A stretch of DNA of 64,000 bases, taken from the NCBI GenBank assembly GCA_022825925.1, contig JAJDVW010000105.1, forward strand, positions 26,624-90,623, in the 5' to 3' direction. The notes beneath the pieces were generated by a model. The model was not told the origin of the DNA, made no database searches, and worked only from the letters and a program-made list of their open reading frames with translations. Positions 21,790-31,897 of the stretch are shown piece by piece (the stretch's first letter is position 1; every line of letters begins with the position of its first letter). This DNA is from Pseudomonadales bacterium. GTDB taxonomy: Bacteria; Pseudomonadota; Gammaproteobacteria; Pseudomonadales; Azotimanducaceae. Made by a program: the position numbers and the translations under genes.

Positions 21790-23229
21790 ATGCCGAACGG
21801 GCCGCAGAGCTTCTACTGGTACGACCTCGAGACTTCGGGGACGTCCCCCGCCACCGACCGGATCGTGCAGTTCGCCGGGCAACGCACGGACGCCGACCTC
21901 AACCCGGAGGGCGCGCCGTTCGCGACCTACGTCAAGCTGCCGCCGGACATCGTCCCGTTCCCCGAGTCCTGCCTCGTCACCCGGATCACGCCGCAGCGCA
22001 CCCGCGCCGAAGGCATCGACGAGTGGCAGGCGATGACGGAGCTGCACCGCGTCTTCTCCGCCGGCCGGACCTGCGTCGCGGGGTACAACAACCTGCGTTT
22101 CGACGACGAGTTCCTGCGCCACGCGCTCTACCGCAACCTGTTCGATCCGTACGCCCGGGAGTGGCGCGACGGCAACTCGCGATGGGACCTGATCGACGTC
22201 GCCCGCGCGACGGGCGCCCTGCGGCCGGAGGGCCTCGAGTGGCCGAGTTCCGACGGCGTCCCCACCTTCGGCCTCCAGGCCCTCGCGGAAGCCAACGGAC
22301 TTGAGCACGGCACGCCGCACGACGCGATGTCCGACGTGCGCGCCACGATCGCCCTGGCCCGGCTGCTGCGCGACCGGCAGCCGCGGCTCTTCGCGTACGG
22401 GCTGACGCTGCGCTCGAAGCACGCCGCGCGCCGGCTGCTGGTCCCCTTCGGGAAGGAACCGTGCGTGCACGTTTCCCGCCGCATCGCCAACGCACGCTAC
22501 TGCACGGCGCCGGTCGTTTCGGTGGCGCAGCACCCCACGATGGACAACGGCATCATCGTCGCGGACCTCGGACGCGACGTCGCGCCGCTCGTCGAACGCT
22601 CCGCGGAGGAACTGCGCGAGACCCTGTTCGCCGAGGACGTCGAGGAGCGCCCGCCGCTCAAGCAGGTGCGGCTCAACCGGTGCCCGTTCGTGGCGCCGAT
22701 CACCGTCCTGCGGCCGGAGGACGCCAGGCGCCTCGGCATCGACACCGCCCTCGTCGAGGAGCGCCGCGCCACGCTCCGCGCCACGCCCGGACTCCACGAG
22801 AAGATCGCCCGGGTCTACCTGCGTGACGACGGCGACTCCGCGAGAGACCCGGCGGCCGACGTCGAGGAGCGTCTTTACGACGGGTTCACACCCGACCCCG
22901 ACCGGAATGCCTGCGAGCGGCTGCAACGGGAACTGCGCGCCCATGCCCCCTGGCCGGAGCCGCGCTTCACGGATACGCGCCTCACCGAACTCGCGGGGCG
23001 CCTGAAGGCCCGTATCCGGCCTTCGGACCTCGGTGCCGCCGAACGCGCGGACTGGCACCGTTTCGTCGCGGCGCGCCTGACCACGGAGCACCCTCGACGG
23101 TTGACCGTGGCCGCCTACCGGCAGGAAGTCGCCGACCGGCTCGACGCGGTCACGGACGCAGCCGAGCGCGAGGTGCTCCAGGCCCTCGAGGCCTACGGAG
23201 CGGAACTCGAAGCGAGAACGCTGCCATGA
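21790..23229 (+). CDS. sbcB: Exodeoxyribonuclease I
   Basis: FYWYDLETSGTSPATDRIVQFAGQRTD, AGYNNLRFDDEFLRHALYRN. Confidence 0.95.
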   Translation: MPNGPQSFYWYDLETSGTSPATDRIVQFAGQRTDADLNPEGAPFATYVKLPPDIVPFPESCLVTRITPQRTRAEGIDEWQAMTELHRVFSAGRTCVAGYNNLRFDDEFLRHALYRNLFDPYAREWRDGNSRWDLIDVARATGALRPEGLEWPSSDGVPTFGLQALAEANGLEHGTPHDAMSDVRATIALARLLRDRQPRLFAYGLTLRSKHAARRLLVPFGKEPCVHVSRRIANARYCTAPVVSVAQHPTMDNGIIVADLGRDVAPLVERSAEELRETLFAEDVEERPPLKQVRLNRCPFVAPITVLRPEDARRLGIDTALVEERRATLRATPGLHEKIARVYLRDDGDSARDPAADVEERLYDGFTPDPDRNACERLQRELRAHAPWPEPRFTDTRLTELAGRLKARIRPSDLGAAERADWHRFVAARLTTEHPRRLTVAAYRQEVADRLDAVTDAAEREVLQALEAYGAELEARTLP

Positions 23230-23963
23230 GCGCGGGCGTGCGCTTCTCCTCGGTCGGCAAGCGCTTCGGCGAGCACTGGGTGTTCCGCGACCTGTCGCTG
23301 TCTCTCCCCGGCGGCGGCACCACGGCCATTGTCGGGGAGAGCGGTTGCGGCAAGACCACCCTCCTGCAACTCGTGAACGGCGTGCTGCGTCCCACGGCGG
23401 GGCGCGTCGAGGTGTTCGGCGAAGCCGTTCCCCGGGAGGGCATCGAGACCTTCCGGCGGCGGATCGGGTACGCGGTGCAGGGCGCCGGCCTCTTCCCCCA
23501 CATGACGGTGCGCGAGAACGTGACGCTGCTCGCCCGCCTGAAACGCTGGACGGGCGACGCCATCGAGGCCCGCTTCGACGAACTCCTCGACGAGATGGGA
23601 CTCGAGGCCGGCCTGGCGGGCCAGTACCCGGTGCAGCTCTCCGGCGGCCAGCAGCAGCGCGTCGGACTCTGCCGGGCGCTCATGCTCCGTCCGGACATGC
23701 TGCTGCTCGACGAGCCGTTCTCCGCGGTGGACCCGATCACCCGGGAAAGCCTCTACGACCAGTTCCTCCATGCGCGCGAACACGAGGGCGTCGACACGCT
23801 GCTCGTCACCCACGACATGGGCGAGGCGGTACGGCTTGCCGGGCATCTCGTCATCCTGGGGCCCGGCGGCGTACATCAGTCCGGCGCAACGGAGGACGTG
23901 CTCGCGCAACCCGCGAACGACTACGTGGCCCGCCTTCTCGCCACGCGCGCCGGCCCGACGTGA
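23226..23963 (+). CDS. ABC transporter ATP-binding protein, Opu/glycine-betaine type
   Basis: Walker A GESGCGKTT, signature LSGGQQQR, operon with Opu-like SBP/permease. Confidence 0.85.
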   Translation: MSAGVRFSSVGKRFGEHWVFRDLSLSLPGGGTTAIVGESGCGKTTLLQLVNGVLRPTAGRVEVFGEAVPREGIETFRRRIGYAVQGAGLFPHMTVRENVTLLARLKRWTGDAIEARFDELLDEMGLEAGLAGQYPVQLSGGQQQRVGLCRALMLRPDMLLLDEPFSAVDPITRESLYDQFLHAREHEGVDTLLVTHDMGEAVRLAGHLVILGPGGVHQSGATEDVLAQPANDYVARLLATRAGPT

Positions 23964-25453
23964 ACCCCTTCCGCGCCGCCGCGCTCTGCGTCTCCCTCGC
24001 CCTCGCCGCCGGGGGCGAACCTCTCGTAGTCGCCAGCAAGGACTTCAACGAGTCGTACATCCTCGGCGAGATCATGGCGCAGCTCCTCGAATCGGACGGC
24101 TTCGAGGTGGAGCGGCGTTTCGGGCTCGGCGGGACGCTGATCTGCTACGAGGCCCTGCGCACCGGCGAGATCGACCTCTACGCCGAGTACACCGGCACGC
24201 TCGCCACGGCGATCCTGAAACGCCCCGACCGTTCCGGCATCGACGCGCTCAACGACGTGTTGGCCCAGGAGGGCCTGACGCTCCTGCCCCCCTTCGGCTT
24301 CAACAACACCTACGCCCTCGCCGTACCCCGGGCGCTCGCGCGGTCACGGGGCCTTCTGACCATCTCCGCGCTCGTCGACCACCCGGACCTCCGCATCGCC
24401 GTCTCCCACGAGTTCCTCGAACGCGAGGACGGCTGGCCCGGGCTGTCCCGGACGTACGGCTTCGACCGTCCCATCGACGGGATCGAGCACGGGCTCGCCT
24501 ACCAGGCGCTGGAAGAGGGCACGATCGACCTCACCGACGCCTACTCGACCGACGGCGAACTGGTGCGCCATGACCTCGTCGTGCTCCGGGACGACCGGGA
24601 CTTCTTCCCGCGCTACCTCGCCGCGCCCCTCGTCCGGAACGATCTCCCGCAACGGGCGAAGGACCGTCTGCGAATCGTGGCCGACACCCTGGACGACCCC
24701 GCGATGCAGGCGCTCAACGCGTCGGTGCTGTTCGAGGACGCGGACTTCGCCGCAGCCGCGGCCGGCTACCTGGACGGCATCGGCATCGAGAGCGACCATG
24801 CGGGCTCGGGCTCTGGGTCGCACTCTGGGTCGCAACAGTGGCGGCAGCTCGCGCGCAACACGCTGCGCCACCTCGAACTCACCGTCATGGCGCTCGTCCC
24901 CGCGACGCTCGTCGGCATCGGCCTCGGGCTCCTCGTGTTCCGCATCGCCTGGCTCGCCCGCTCGGTCGTGTACGCGGCGGGGCTCCTGCAGACGATACCG
25001 TCGATCGCGCTCCTCGCCTTCATGATCCCCCTGTTCGGGATCGGCGTGACCCCGGCCATCGTCGCGCTCTTCCTGTACTCGCTGCTGCCGATCGTGCGCA
25101 ACACGGTGACGGCGCTCTCGACCATCGATCCGGTGCTGCAGCGGGTGTCGCTCGCGATGGGACTGACGCGTACGCAACGCCTGCGGCACGTCTTCGTGCC
25201 CCTCGCCGTGCCGAGCATCCTCGCCGGTATCCGCACCGCCGCCGTCATCAGCATCGGCACCGCCACCCTCGCCGCGTTCATCGGCGCCGGGGGGCTGGGC
25301 GACCCGATCGTCACGGGCCTCGCCCTGAACGACCACGGGCTGATCCTGCAGGGCGCGCTGCCGGCGGCGCTGCTCGCGATCTTCACGGAGTTCGCGCTCG
25401 AAGGCGTCGAACGGGTGCTGTCGCCGCGCCACCTGCGCGCGGCGACGGCATGA
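23960..25453 (+). CDS. Fused substrate-binding/permease protein of an Opu-type osmoprotectant ABC transporter
   Basis: N-terminal OpuAC-like SBP (VVASKDFNESYILGEIMAQLLE), SGSGSHSGSQQ linker, C-terminal BPD-type permease. Confidence 0.88.
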   Translation: MNPFRAAALCVSLALAAGGEPLVVASKDFNESYILGEIMAQLLESDGFEVERRFGLGGTLICYEALRTGEIDLYAEYTGTLATAILKRPDRSGIDALNDVLAQEGLTLLPPFGFNNTYALAVPRALARSRGLLTISALVDHPDLRIAVSHEFLEREDGWPGLSRTYGFDRPIDGIEHGLAYQALEEGTIDLTDAYSTDGELVRHDLVVLRDDRDFFPRYLAAPLVRNDLPQRAKDRLRIVADTLDDPAMQALNASVLFEDADFAAAAAGYLDGIGIESDHAGSGSGSHSGSQQWRQLARNTLRHLELTVMALVPATLVGIGLGLLVFRIAWLARSVVYAAGLLQTIPSIALLAFMIPLFGIGVTPAIVALFLYSLLPIVRNTVTALSTIDPVLQRVSLAMGLTRTQRLRHVFVPLAVPSILAGIRTAAVISIGTATLAAFIGAGGLGDPIVTGLALNDHGLILQGALPAALLAIFTEFALEGVERVLSPRHLRAATA

Positions 25454-25460
25454 CGGAGGA

Positions 25461-26516
25461 TCAGCGCCCCGCGGGATAGCGGCGCGTCTCGCCCACGGCG
25501 AACGCCGCGAACTCCGACTCCGCGATGCCGGCCTCGGTGCGCGCGGCCGCCAGCGCGTGGGTCGGTGTCAACACGCCTTCCGCCGACAGGATAAAGGCCC
25601 CCCAGTGGATGGCCATGGACGCGGTCGCCCCGATGTCCCGGTGGATCCGGACCGCCTCCTCCGGATTCACGTGCACGGAGCGCATGAAGAAACGCGGCTC
25701 GTAGGCGCCGATCGGGATGATGCCGAGGTCGATCTCGCCGAGCCGCTCGCCGATCTCCCGGAACTGCCGGTCGTTGTAGCCGGTGTCGCCCCCGAACCAG
25801 ACCTGGAAGTCGTCCCACGCGAGGCTCCACGAGGCCCAGAGCGTCGCGTTGCGGTCCGTGAGACTCCGCCCCGAGAAGTGCTGCGAAGGGGTGGCCGTCA
25901 CGCGGAAGGAGCGCTCGCCCGAGGCGTGGTCCCGCCCGTCCCACCAGTCCATCTCGACGATCCGGGCGGAATCGATCCCCAGCCGCTCGAACCACCTGCG
26001 CAGGCCCAGCGGTACGTAGTACACGGGGCCGTCGCCAAGCGCACGCACGCTGGCCGCGTCGAGGTGGTCGTAGTGGTTGTGCGAGATGACCACCACGTCC
26101 ACCGGCGGCAGGTCCCCCAGCGTCAGCGCGGGCCGGGTGATGCGTTTCGGGCCCGCGAAGGACAGGGGTGAGGCCCGCTCGCTGAACATCGGGTCCGTCA
26201 GCACGTTGATGCCCTGGTGCTGGATCAGCACGGTCGCATGCCCGACCCAAGTGACCGTGGCGTTCGCGCTCTCGTCCGATGCCGGGACGGGTGTCGCCAG
26301 CGGCACCCTGTCGCGGTCGGCGTCATACGTCGACCATGCGTCCGAGAAGAATCGCATCCGCACCACCCGGAGAAAGTTGCCCACCCCGCCTTGGACGGCG
26401 TCGGAGAATGGGTTGCGGAAGCCCCCGTCCGCGTGGTGCGCCGGGGTCTCGGCCGCCAGGACCGCGTTGCCGCAGGCGAGCGCCGCGACCAGGAAAGGGA
26501 CCAGCGGAGCCGTCAC
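25461..26516 (-). CDS. MBL-fold metallohydrolase (UlaG / NAPE-PLD-like)
   Basis: VTWVGHATVLIQHQGINVLTDPMF, ISHNHYDHLD. Confidence 0.88.
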   Translation of the reverse strand: MTAPLVPFLVAALACGNAVLAAETPAHHADGGFRNPFSDAVQGGVGNFLRVVRMRFFSDAWSTYDADRDRVPLATPVPASDESANATVTWVGHATVLIQHQGINVLTDPMFSERASPLSFAGPKRITRPALTLGDLPPVDVVVISHNHYDHLDAASVRALGDGPVYYVPLGLRRWFERLGIDSARIVEMDWWDGRDHASGERSFRVTATPSQHFSGRSLTDRNATLWASWSLAWDDFQVWFGGDTGYNDRQFREIGERLGEIDLGIIPIGAYEPRFFMRSVHVNPEEAVRIHRDIGATASMAIHWGAFILSAEGVLTPTHALAAARTEAGIAESEFAAFAVGETRRYPAGR

Positions 26517-27109
26517 GCGCCCTCCTCCGCCAGCAGGAGCACTCCGGCCTTCAGGGCTGCGAGGAGCCGGTCGAGGTCTTCGCGGGATGCCGCGCCGTAC
26601 TTGAAACCCATGACGGACGTCACGGTGAAGTAGGCCGCGTCGGCCACCGTCAGGCCGTGGCGGGCCATCGCCGACGCGTGGCCCGCGAGGACTTCCCGCA
26701 CGAGCGTTTCGTGGCGGCGGTGCGACTCGGCGATGGCGCCGCGACCCGCCTCGTTGTGTCCGCCGAGCAGGTCCTCCGCATCGCCGGCGTCCTCCAGCAA
26801 CTCGAACGAACGCACCACCGTACCCTCGAAATACGCATCCAGGCGCTCCGACAGCGAGCCGCAGCGGGTCAGGGCGTCCCGTACGCCGTCGAGGTTGCGT
26901 TCGGTGACGTGCAGGATGGAGCGCACGATCAGCTCGTCCCTGGTCCCGAAGAGATCGTAGAGGGTCTGCCTGGATACCCCTGCCTCGGCGGCGACATCGG
27001 CCATCGAGGTCTTGCGCGCCCCAAAGCGCACGAACGTCCGGATGGCCGCTTCGACTAGCTGGTCCCTGCGGTCTGTCACGCCGTCGTCGGCAGCAGTCTC
27101 GATGGGCAT
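26513..27109 (-). CDS. TetR/AcrR family regulator
   Basis: ARKTSMADVAAEAGVSRQTLYDLFGTRDELI. Confidence 0.92.
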   Translation of the reverse strand: MPIETAADDGVTDRRDQLVEAAIRTFVRFGARKTSMADVAAEAGVSRQTLYDLFGTRDELIVRSILHVTERNLDGVRDALTRCGSLSERLDAYFEGTVVRSFELLEDAGDAEDLLGGHNEAGRGAIAESHRRHETLVREVLAGHASAMARHGLTVADAAYFTVTSVMGFKYGAASREDLDRLLAALKAGVLLLAEEGA

Positions 27110-27169
27110 CGATTCTATCGGGCGGAACCGCTTGACACGAACTGGAAGGCTACCCGAAACTTACAACTT

Positions 27170-27190
27170 TACAAACATTGACCTTTTGTA
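27170..27190. promoter_or_regulatory. Candidate operator for the divergent TetR regulator
   Basis: TACAAA-N9-TTTGTA in the tetR/SDR intergenic region. Confidence 0.35.
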
Positions 27191-27211
27191 TAGCCGTCGA
27201 GGAGGAAGCGG

Positions 27212-28057
27212 GTGTCGGATCGCAGGACGGTACTCATCACGGGCTGCTCGACCGGAATCGGCCGGGCGACCGCACGAACGTTCCAGCGCCGCGGCTGGAG
27301 CGTGATCGCCTCGATGCGCCGGCCGGAGCGGGAGCGCGAACTGAAGGCGCTCGACCACGTCCTGGTGACCCGGCTCGACGTCACGGACCCCGAGAGCATC
27401 GTCGAGGCGATACGGGCCGGCCAGGACCGCTTTGGCCGCCTCGACTGCCTGGTGAACAACGCGGGTTTCGGCGGCCACGCGCTGCTCGAACAGTCGACGG
27501 ACGAGATGGTCCGCGGCATGTACGAGACGAACGTGTTCGGCGCGATCAACGCGACGCGCGAAGTGCTGCCGATCCTGCGCCGGCGGAACGGTGGGAGCGT
27601 GATCAACGTGACCTCCATGGGCGGCCTGATGGGACTGCCCCTCGATTCCGTCTACTGCTCGACCAAGTTCGCGATGGAGGGGTTCACCGAGGCGCTGGCC
27701 CTGGAATGCCGACCGCTTGGCATCCGGGTCAGTAGCGTCGCTCCCGGTGCTTACCTGACGACCGCGTTCCAGGCGAACACCGTGGACGCGCTGGATTCCG
27801 GCGCGCCGGAGCTGGCGGCGTACGCCCGCCGGCTGCGCGCCCACGTGCAGCGCGCGGTCTCGAGCGGTGGCGGGACCACCGCGGATCCGGCCGAGGTGGC
27901 CGACGTCATCTACCGGTGCGCCACCTCGGACATGCCGGTGCGCAACTCCGTGGGCCGGGATGCGGAGATGTTGATGGGCTTGATGGGCAAGGGTTCGAGG
28001 CAGGCATTCGTCGATCAGGTCGCCGCGATGCTGCTGCCGCCGGCGGAGGAGGAGTGA
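27212..28057 (+). CDS. SDR family oxidoreductase
   Basis: LITGCSTGIGRATA, NNAG, YCSTKFA. Confidence 0.92.
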   Translation: MSDRRTVLITGCSTGIGRATARTFQRRGWSVIASMRRPERERELKALDHVLVTRLDVTDPESIVEAIRAGQDRFGRLDCLVNNAGFGGHALLEQSTDEMVRGMYETNVFGAINATREVLPILRRRNGGSVINVTSMGGLMGLPLDSVYCSTKFAMEGFTEALALECRPLGIRVSSVAPGAYLTTAFQANTVDALDSGAPELAAYARRLRAHVQRAVSSGGGTTADPAEVADVIYRCATSDMPVRNSVGRDAEMLMGLMGKGSRQAFVDQVAAMLLPPAEEE

Positions 28058-28536
28058 TGTCGAGATGGTTGATCGGGGCGGTCGCGCTCCTCGTCGCAGT
28101 CGGCGTACTGGCGTTGACGGGCGCCAAGTCCGTGCACGCCGAGCGTGTCATTCCGCATCCGCCCGAGGCGATCTGGGCCGTGCTCATGGATGCGGACGGA
28201 TACGGAGACTGGAATACGGTCCTCGTACATGCCGAGGGGGCGTTCGAGGAAGGGCGCACCATGCGCTACCGGATGCGAACGGGGGACGGCGGCGCGACGC
28301 CCGTGGAGTCTGTGGTCACGAGGCTCGTCGACGGGCGGGAGATCCACCAGTTCGGCGGGACGCGCGGCGTCCTCACGTTCGAGCACACGTGGCGCCTCGA
28401 GCCGGCGCCCGGCGGCACGCGGGCGATCCAGCACGAGGAGTACCGGGGCATCGGCGTGTGGTTCTGGGACCCCGCCTGGGTGGAAGAAGCCTACCGGGAC
28501 GGGCTCGCGGCCCTGGAGGAACGCTTGCGGGGGTAG
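28057..28536 (+). CDS. SRPBCC family protein
   Basis: ERVIPHPPEAIWAVLMDADGYGDWN. Confidence 0.8.
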   Translation: MSRWLIGAVALLVAVGVLALTGAKSVHAERVIPHPPEAIWAVLMDADGYGDWNTVLVHAEGAFEEGRTMRYRMRTGDGGATPVESVVTRLVDGREIHQFGGTRGVLTFEHTWRLEPAPGGTRAIQHEEYRGIGVWFWDPAWVEEAYRDGLAALEERLRG

Positions 28537-28549
28537 GCTCGTCCCGGCG

Positions 28550-28936
28550 CTATCGCGCTATTCGTCCCAAGGGCTGCGCCATGTGCAGCAGCACGCCGGC
28601 CGGGTCCCAGATGTAGGTGACGAGGGCTCCGTAGTCCTCTTCCTGCGGAGGGTTCACCCGGGGCGGACCGCCGAAGGAACCCTCCTCGATCACCGCCTTC
28701 GCGTGCTCGTACCATGCCTGCGCGTCCTCGACGGTGACGTGCAGCATCGAGTTCTCGCACCACTGCCTGTTGTAGTAGCGCTGCAGGAAGAGCGGACAGC
28801 CGCCGAGTTCGAGTTCCGCCAGTCCATCCCGCTCCCAGTTCAGCTTCCATCCGAGGGCGACGTAGAAGTCCCGCGAGTCCTCGAAGTCCCGCGTGCCGAC
28901 GAACGTCCTGATCCCCGAGACGCCGAGATTCGCCAT
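28550..28936 (-). CDS. VOC (glyoxalase/dioxygenase-like) family protein
   Basis: RTFVGTRDFEDSRDFYVALGWK...WDPAGVLLHMAQP. Confidence 0.82.
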   Translation of the reverse strand: MANLGVSGIRTFVGTRDFEDSRDFYVALGWKLNWERDGLAELELGGCPLFLQRYYNRQWCENSMLHVTVEDAQAWYEHAKAVIEEGSFGGPPRVNPPQEEDYGALVTYIWDPAGVLLHMAQPLGRIAR

Positions 28937-29090
28937 CGTGCCCCCGCGGGAAGCCGTGATCCGGCGGCGGAGTGTACCCTGCCCGCTTCAGTTCCCGGCG
29001 ATCCCGCGCCGCGCCGCCTTGTGATTGGCGAGCCGCTCGTCCGACAATCGCCGCCACGAACCGCACGACCGACCGGAGAGGCATTCCCGC

Positions 29091-29690
29091 TTGGCCACCA
29101 TCGACTTCTACTGGGACATCGGCAGCACCAACACGTACTTCGCGTTCCACCTCATCCGCCCCATCGCGGAGAAGCACGGCGCGGACATCGTGATGCACCC
29201 GTTCAACCTCGGCTTCGTCTTCCGCCATCACGACTACGTGCTGCAGGACGAGCCGGCGGCGAAGCTCCGGAACCGCGGCCGGGACCTGGCGCGCTGGGCG
29301 GAGAAACACGGCCTGCCGTTCCGCGTCCCGGACCGGTTTCCGATCAAGACCAGCCGACCCCTGCGCGGGGGGCTCGCGGCGCGGGAACTCGGCGCCGAGA
29401 CACCGTACCTCGACGCGGTCTTCGCCCGCTACTGGGAGCGGAACGACCCGTCCATCGCCGAGGTCGCCGGGATGGAGGCGGTCGCGCGGGACATCGGTCT
29501 CGACCCCGCGGCGTTCGTCGCCCTGTGCGACGGCCCGGAGATCCGTCAAGCACTGATCGACGAGACCCGGGCGGGGCTCGACCGGGGCGTGTTCGGCGCG
29601 CCGTCGTTCTGCATCGGCGACGAACTGTTCTGGGGCAAGGACCGCATGGAGTTCATCGACGACGAGCTGGCGCGGCTGGGACGGAACTGA
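29091..29690 (+). CDS. 2-hydroxychromene-2-carboxylate isomerase / DsbA-like
   Basis: IDFYWDIGSTNTYFAFH, FGAPSFCIGDELFWGKDRMEFID; TTG start. Confidence 0.83.
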   Translation: MATIDFYWDIGSTNTYFAFHLIRPIAEKHGADIVMHPFNLGFVFRHHDYVLQDEPAAKLRNRGRDLARWAEKHGLPFRVPDRFPIKTSRPLRGGLAARELGAETPYLDAVFARYWERNDPSIAEVAGMEAVARDIGLDPAAFVALCDGPEIRQALIDETRAGLDRGVFGAPSFCIGDELFWGKDRMEFIDDELARLGRN

Positions 29691-29754
29691 CCGCCGCCGG
29701 CCGCATGGGCCACAATCAACGAATCGCAACGAGTCGCAACAGGGGACAGCCGAC

Positions 29755-30984
29755 ATGATCGATTTCGAGATACCGGAAGACGCCAGGGCCGTGCGCAACA
29801 AGGTCCGCGAATTCGTGCAGGAGGAATGTCACCCCGCCGAGGAAGTCTGCACGGCGGACAACTTCGACGAGGTGCTCGCCGGACTGCGGGAGAAGGCGCG
29901 CGCCCAGGGCCTGTGGTGTCCGTTCGTTCCCGTGGAGGAGGGCGGCATGGGACTGCGGCCGCTGGCCAACGCGCTCGTGCAGATGGAGCTCGGCGAGAGC
30001 TTCCTCGGCGCCCTCGCCCTCAACACCCAGGGTCCCGACGACGCCACCATGCTCACGCTCATCGAGCACGGCACGGACGAGCAGAAGGAGAAGTACCTGA
30101 AGCCACTGCTGAACGGCGAGAAACGCATCTGCTACTCGATGACGGAGAAGGCGGCCGGCGCGGACGCCACCGGCATGCAGACATCGGCGGTCCTCGACGG
30201 CGACGAATGGGTCCTGAACGGCGAGAAGTGGTTCAGCTCGTCCGCCAGCGTCGCCGACATCGCGCTGGTGATGGCCAAGACCGACCCGGACGCACCGCGC
30301 CACGAACGCTACAGCACGTTCCTCGTCGAGCTGCCGAACCCGGGCTACCAGATCCTGCGCAACATCGAGACGATGCAGCCGCACACGGAGCTCGGGCTGA
30401 AGCTCGGGGGCTCCCACTCGGAGATCCGTATCGACAACCTGCGCGTGCCCCGGGACAGCATCCTCGGCGGTCGCGGGCAGGGCTTCAACATGGGCCAGCA
30501 CCGTCTCGCGTACGGCCGGCTGCGCCACGGGATGCACAACGTGGCCATGGCGCAGCGCGCCCTGGACCTCGCGACGGCGCACGTGGTCAAGCGCGAGACC
30601 TTCGGCGAGCGGCTCGCCGACCGCCAGGGCGTGCGCTGGATGCTCGCGGACTGCGCGGCGGAGATCTACAAGGCGCGGCTGATGCTGCTGCACGTCGCCT
30701 ACAAGGCGGAGAGGGGCATGGACCTGCGGCAGGAGAACGGCATCGCCAAGGTGTTCCTGGCCAACATGGTCCACCAGGTGGTCGACACGGCCCTGCAGCT
30801 CCACGGCGCGCTCGGCTACAGCCACGACACGCCCCTCGCCCGCTGGTACACGGGCATCCGCTCGCAGCGCCTGGTCGACGGCCCGGACGAGGTCCATCGC
30901 TGGCGCACCGGGGCGCACGTCGTGAAGGCCTTCGAGAAGCACGGCACGACGGCCTCGGCCTGCGGAGGGGAGCTGTTCGACTAG
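29755..30984 (+). CDS. Acyl-CoA dehydrogenase family protein
   Basis: CYSMTEKAAGADATGMQTSA, QLHGALGYSHDTPLARWY. Confidence 0.93.
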   Translation: MIDFEIPEDARAVRNKVREFVQEECHPAEEVCTADNFDEVLAGLREKARAQGLWCPFVPVEEGGMGLRPLANALVQMELGESFLGALALNTQGPDDATMLTLIEHGTDEQKEKYLKPLLNGEKRICYSMTEKAAGADATGMQTSAVLDGDEWVLNGEKWFSSSASVADIALVMAKTDPDAPRHERYSTFLVELPNPGYQILRNIETMQPHTELGLKLGGSHSEIRIDNLRVPRDSILGGRGQGFNMGQHRLAYGRLRHGMHNVAMAQRALDLATAHVVKRETFGERLADRQGVRWMLADCAAEIYKARLMLLHVAYKAERGMDLRQENGIAKVFLANMVHQVVDTALQLHGALGYSHDTPLARWYTGIRSQRLVDGPDEVHRWRTGAHVVKAFEKHGTTASACGGELFD

Positions 30985-31024
30985 CCCCCATTTCTCACCA
31001 GGGGCCGCGATGATCGGCGAGGAC

Positions 31025-31055
31025 TTTGGCCCCTGTGCGGTACACAGGGGCCAAA
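31025..31055. repeat. Perfect 13-bp inverted repeat with 5-nt loop
   Basis: TTTGGCCCCTGTG-CGGTA-CACAGGGGCCAAA. Confidence 0.85.
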
Positions 31056-31292
31056 AGACCGTCGAGGAGGCGGCCGGCGCAGTCCGTCTCCGCGTCACGG
31101 CCCGACAGTTCGAGAAACCTGATGAGATCCAATCACCTCCACGCATGTCCAAGCGACCTGGGTACTCGCGGGCGCCGATCATGCCAGCACGACGGCGCCG
31201 TACCGGCCTGCGCTCCCGAACCTCCGCCCGGTGCGGTCCCGTCATCGTGGTAGATTGACCGCTTGCGGGCAGGCGACGGTCAGGGGGAGTTC

Positions 31293-31616
31293 ATGGGCTT
31301 CGTCACCAGGGCAACCAGTGGGGCCTACGGTCTGCGAAGCACTTTCTGGGTTGGAACCCTGGGCATCGCGGTCGGGGTGGCGCTCGTGACCGCGCTCGGG
31401 CTCGCCCTGGAAGCAGCTCCCCGGTTGTGGATCGCGCTCGCGACCGCCGCGGTTTCGTTGCTCGTCGTCGCCTACGCGCTCTTCGTCCTGGTCGCCGTCT
31501 GGAGCGCGGCCGCCCAGTACGAGGGACCGTCGGTCCCGGCACGCCTGGCCATCGTCATCGGCCTTGCGGGCGTGATCTGTGCGGTTGTCGCTGCGAGCCT
31601 GGCGGTCACCGTGTAG
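31293..31616 (+). CDS. Small membrane protein
   Basis: About three TM segments; GGGGGAG upstream of ATG. Confidence 0.6.
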   Translation: MGFVTRATSGAYGLRSTFWVGTLGIAVGVALVTALGLALEAAPRLWIALATAAVSLLVVAYALFVLVAVWSAAAQYEGPSVPARLAIVIGLAGVICAVVAASLAVTV

Positions 31617-31897
31617 CGCCCCGGCACCTCCCCAACGTCCTGATCCAGAAGGGGACACTCCCGCTTTGCGTTGCCCGACGTTGCCCGTTGTCCCGCTTGC
31701 AGCCGACCTGCCGATGGTGCAGGCTGGACGCTGCGTAGCGCGCTTGGGCTTCGCCCGGGCGCAGGGGGGTGCGATGCGACGACGGGGCGTCCCGCTCGTG
31801 CGCGGCGGGCGAGGAGACGAGAGGGCATGAGACCCGGACAACATCCATCGCACATTGCCCACGGTGCGATGCGGCGTCGAGCCCGCTCCGCCGTGTC

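Noticed and set aside
20262-22304. 680-aa plus-strand ORF in an alternate frame
   Set aside because: Overlaps DASS transporter and sbcB; Arg/Pro-rich frame artefact.
18103-23091. 1662-aa minus-strand ORF
   Set aside because: Antisense to aminopeptidase, DASS transporter and sbcB; only the first ~890 bp (18103-18993) is a real acyltransferase. Long antisense frames are expected at this GC content.
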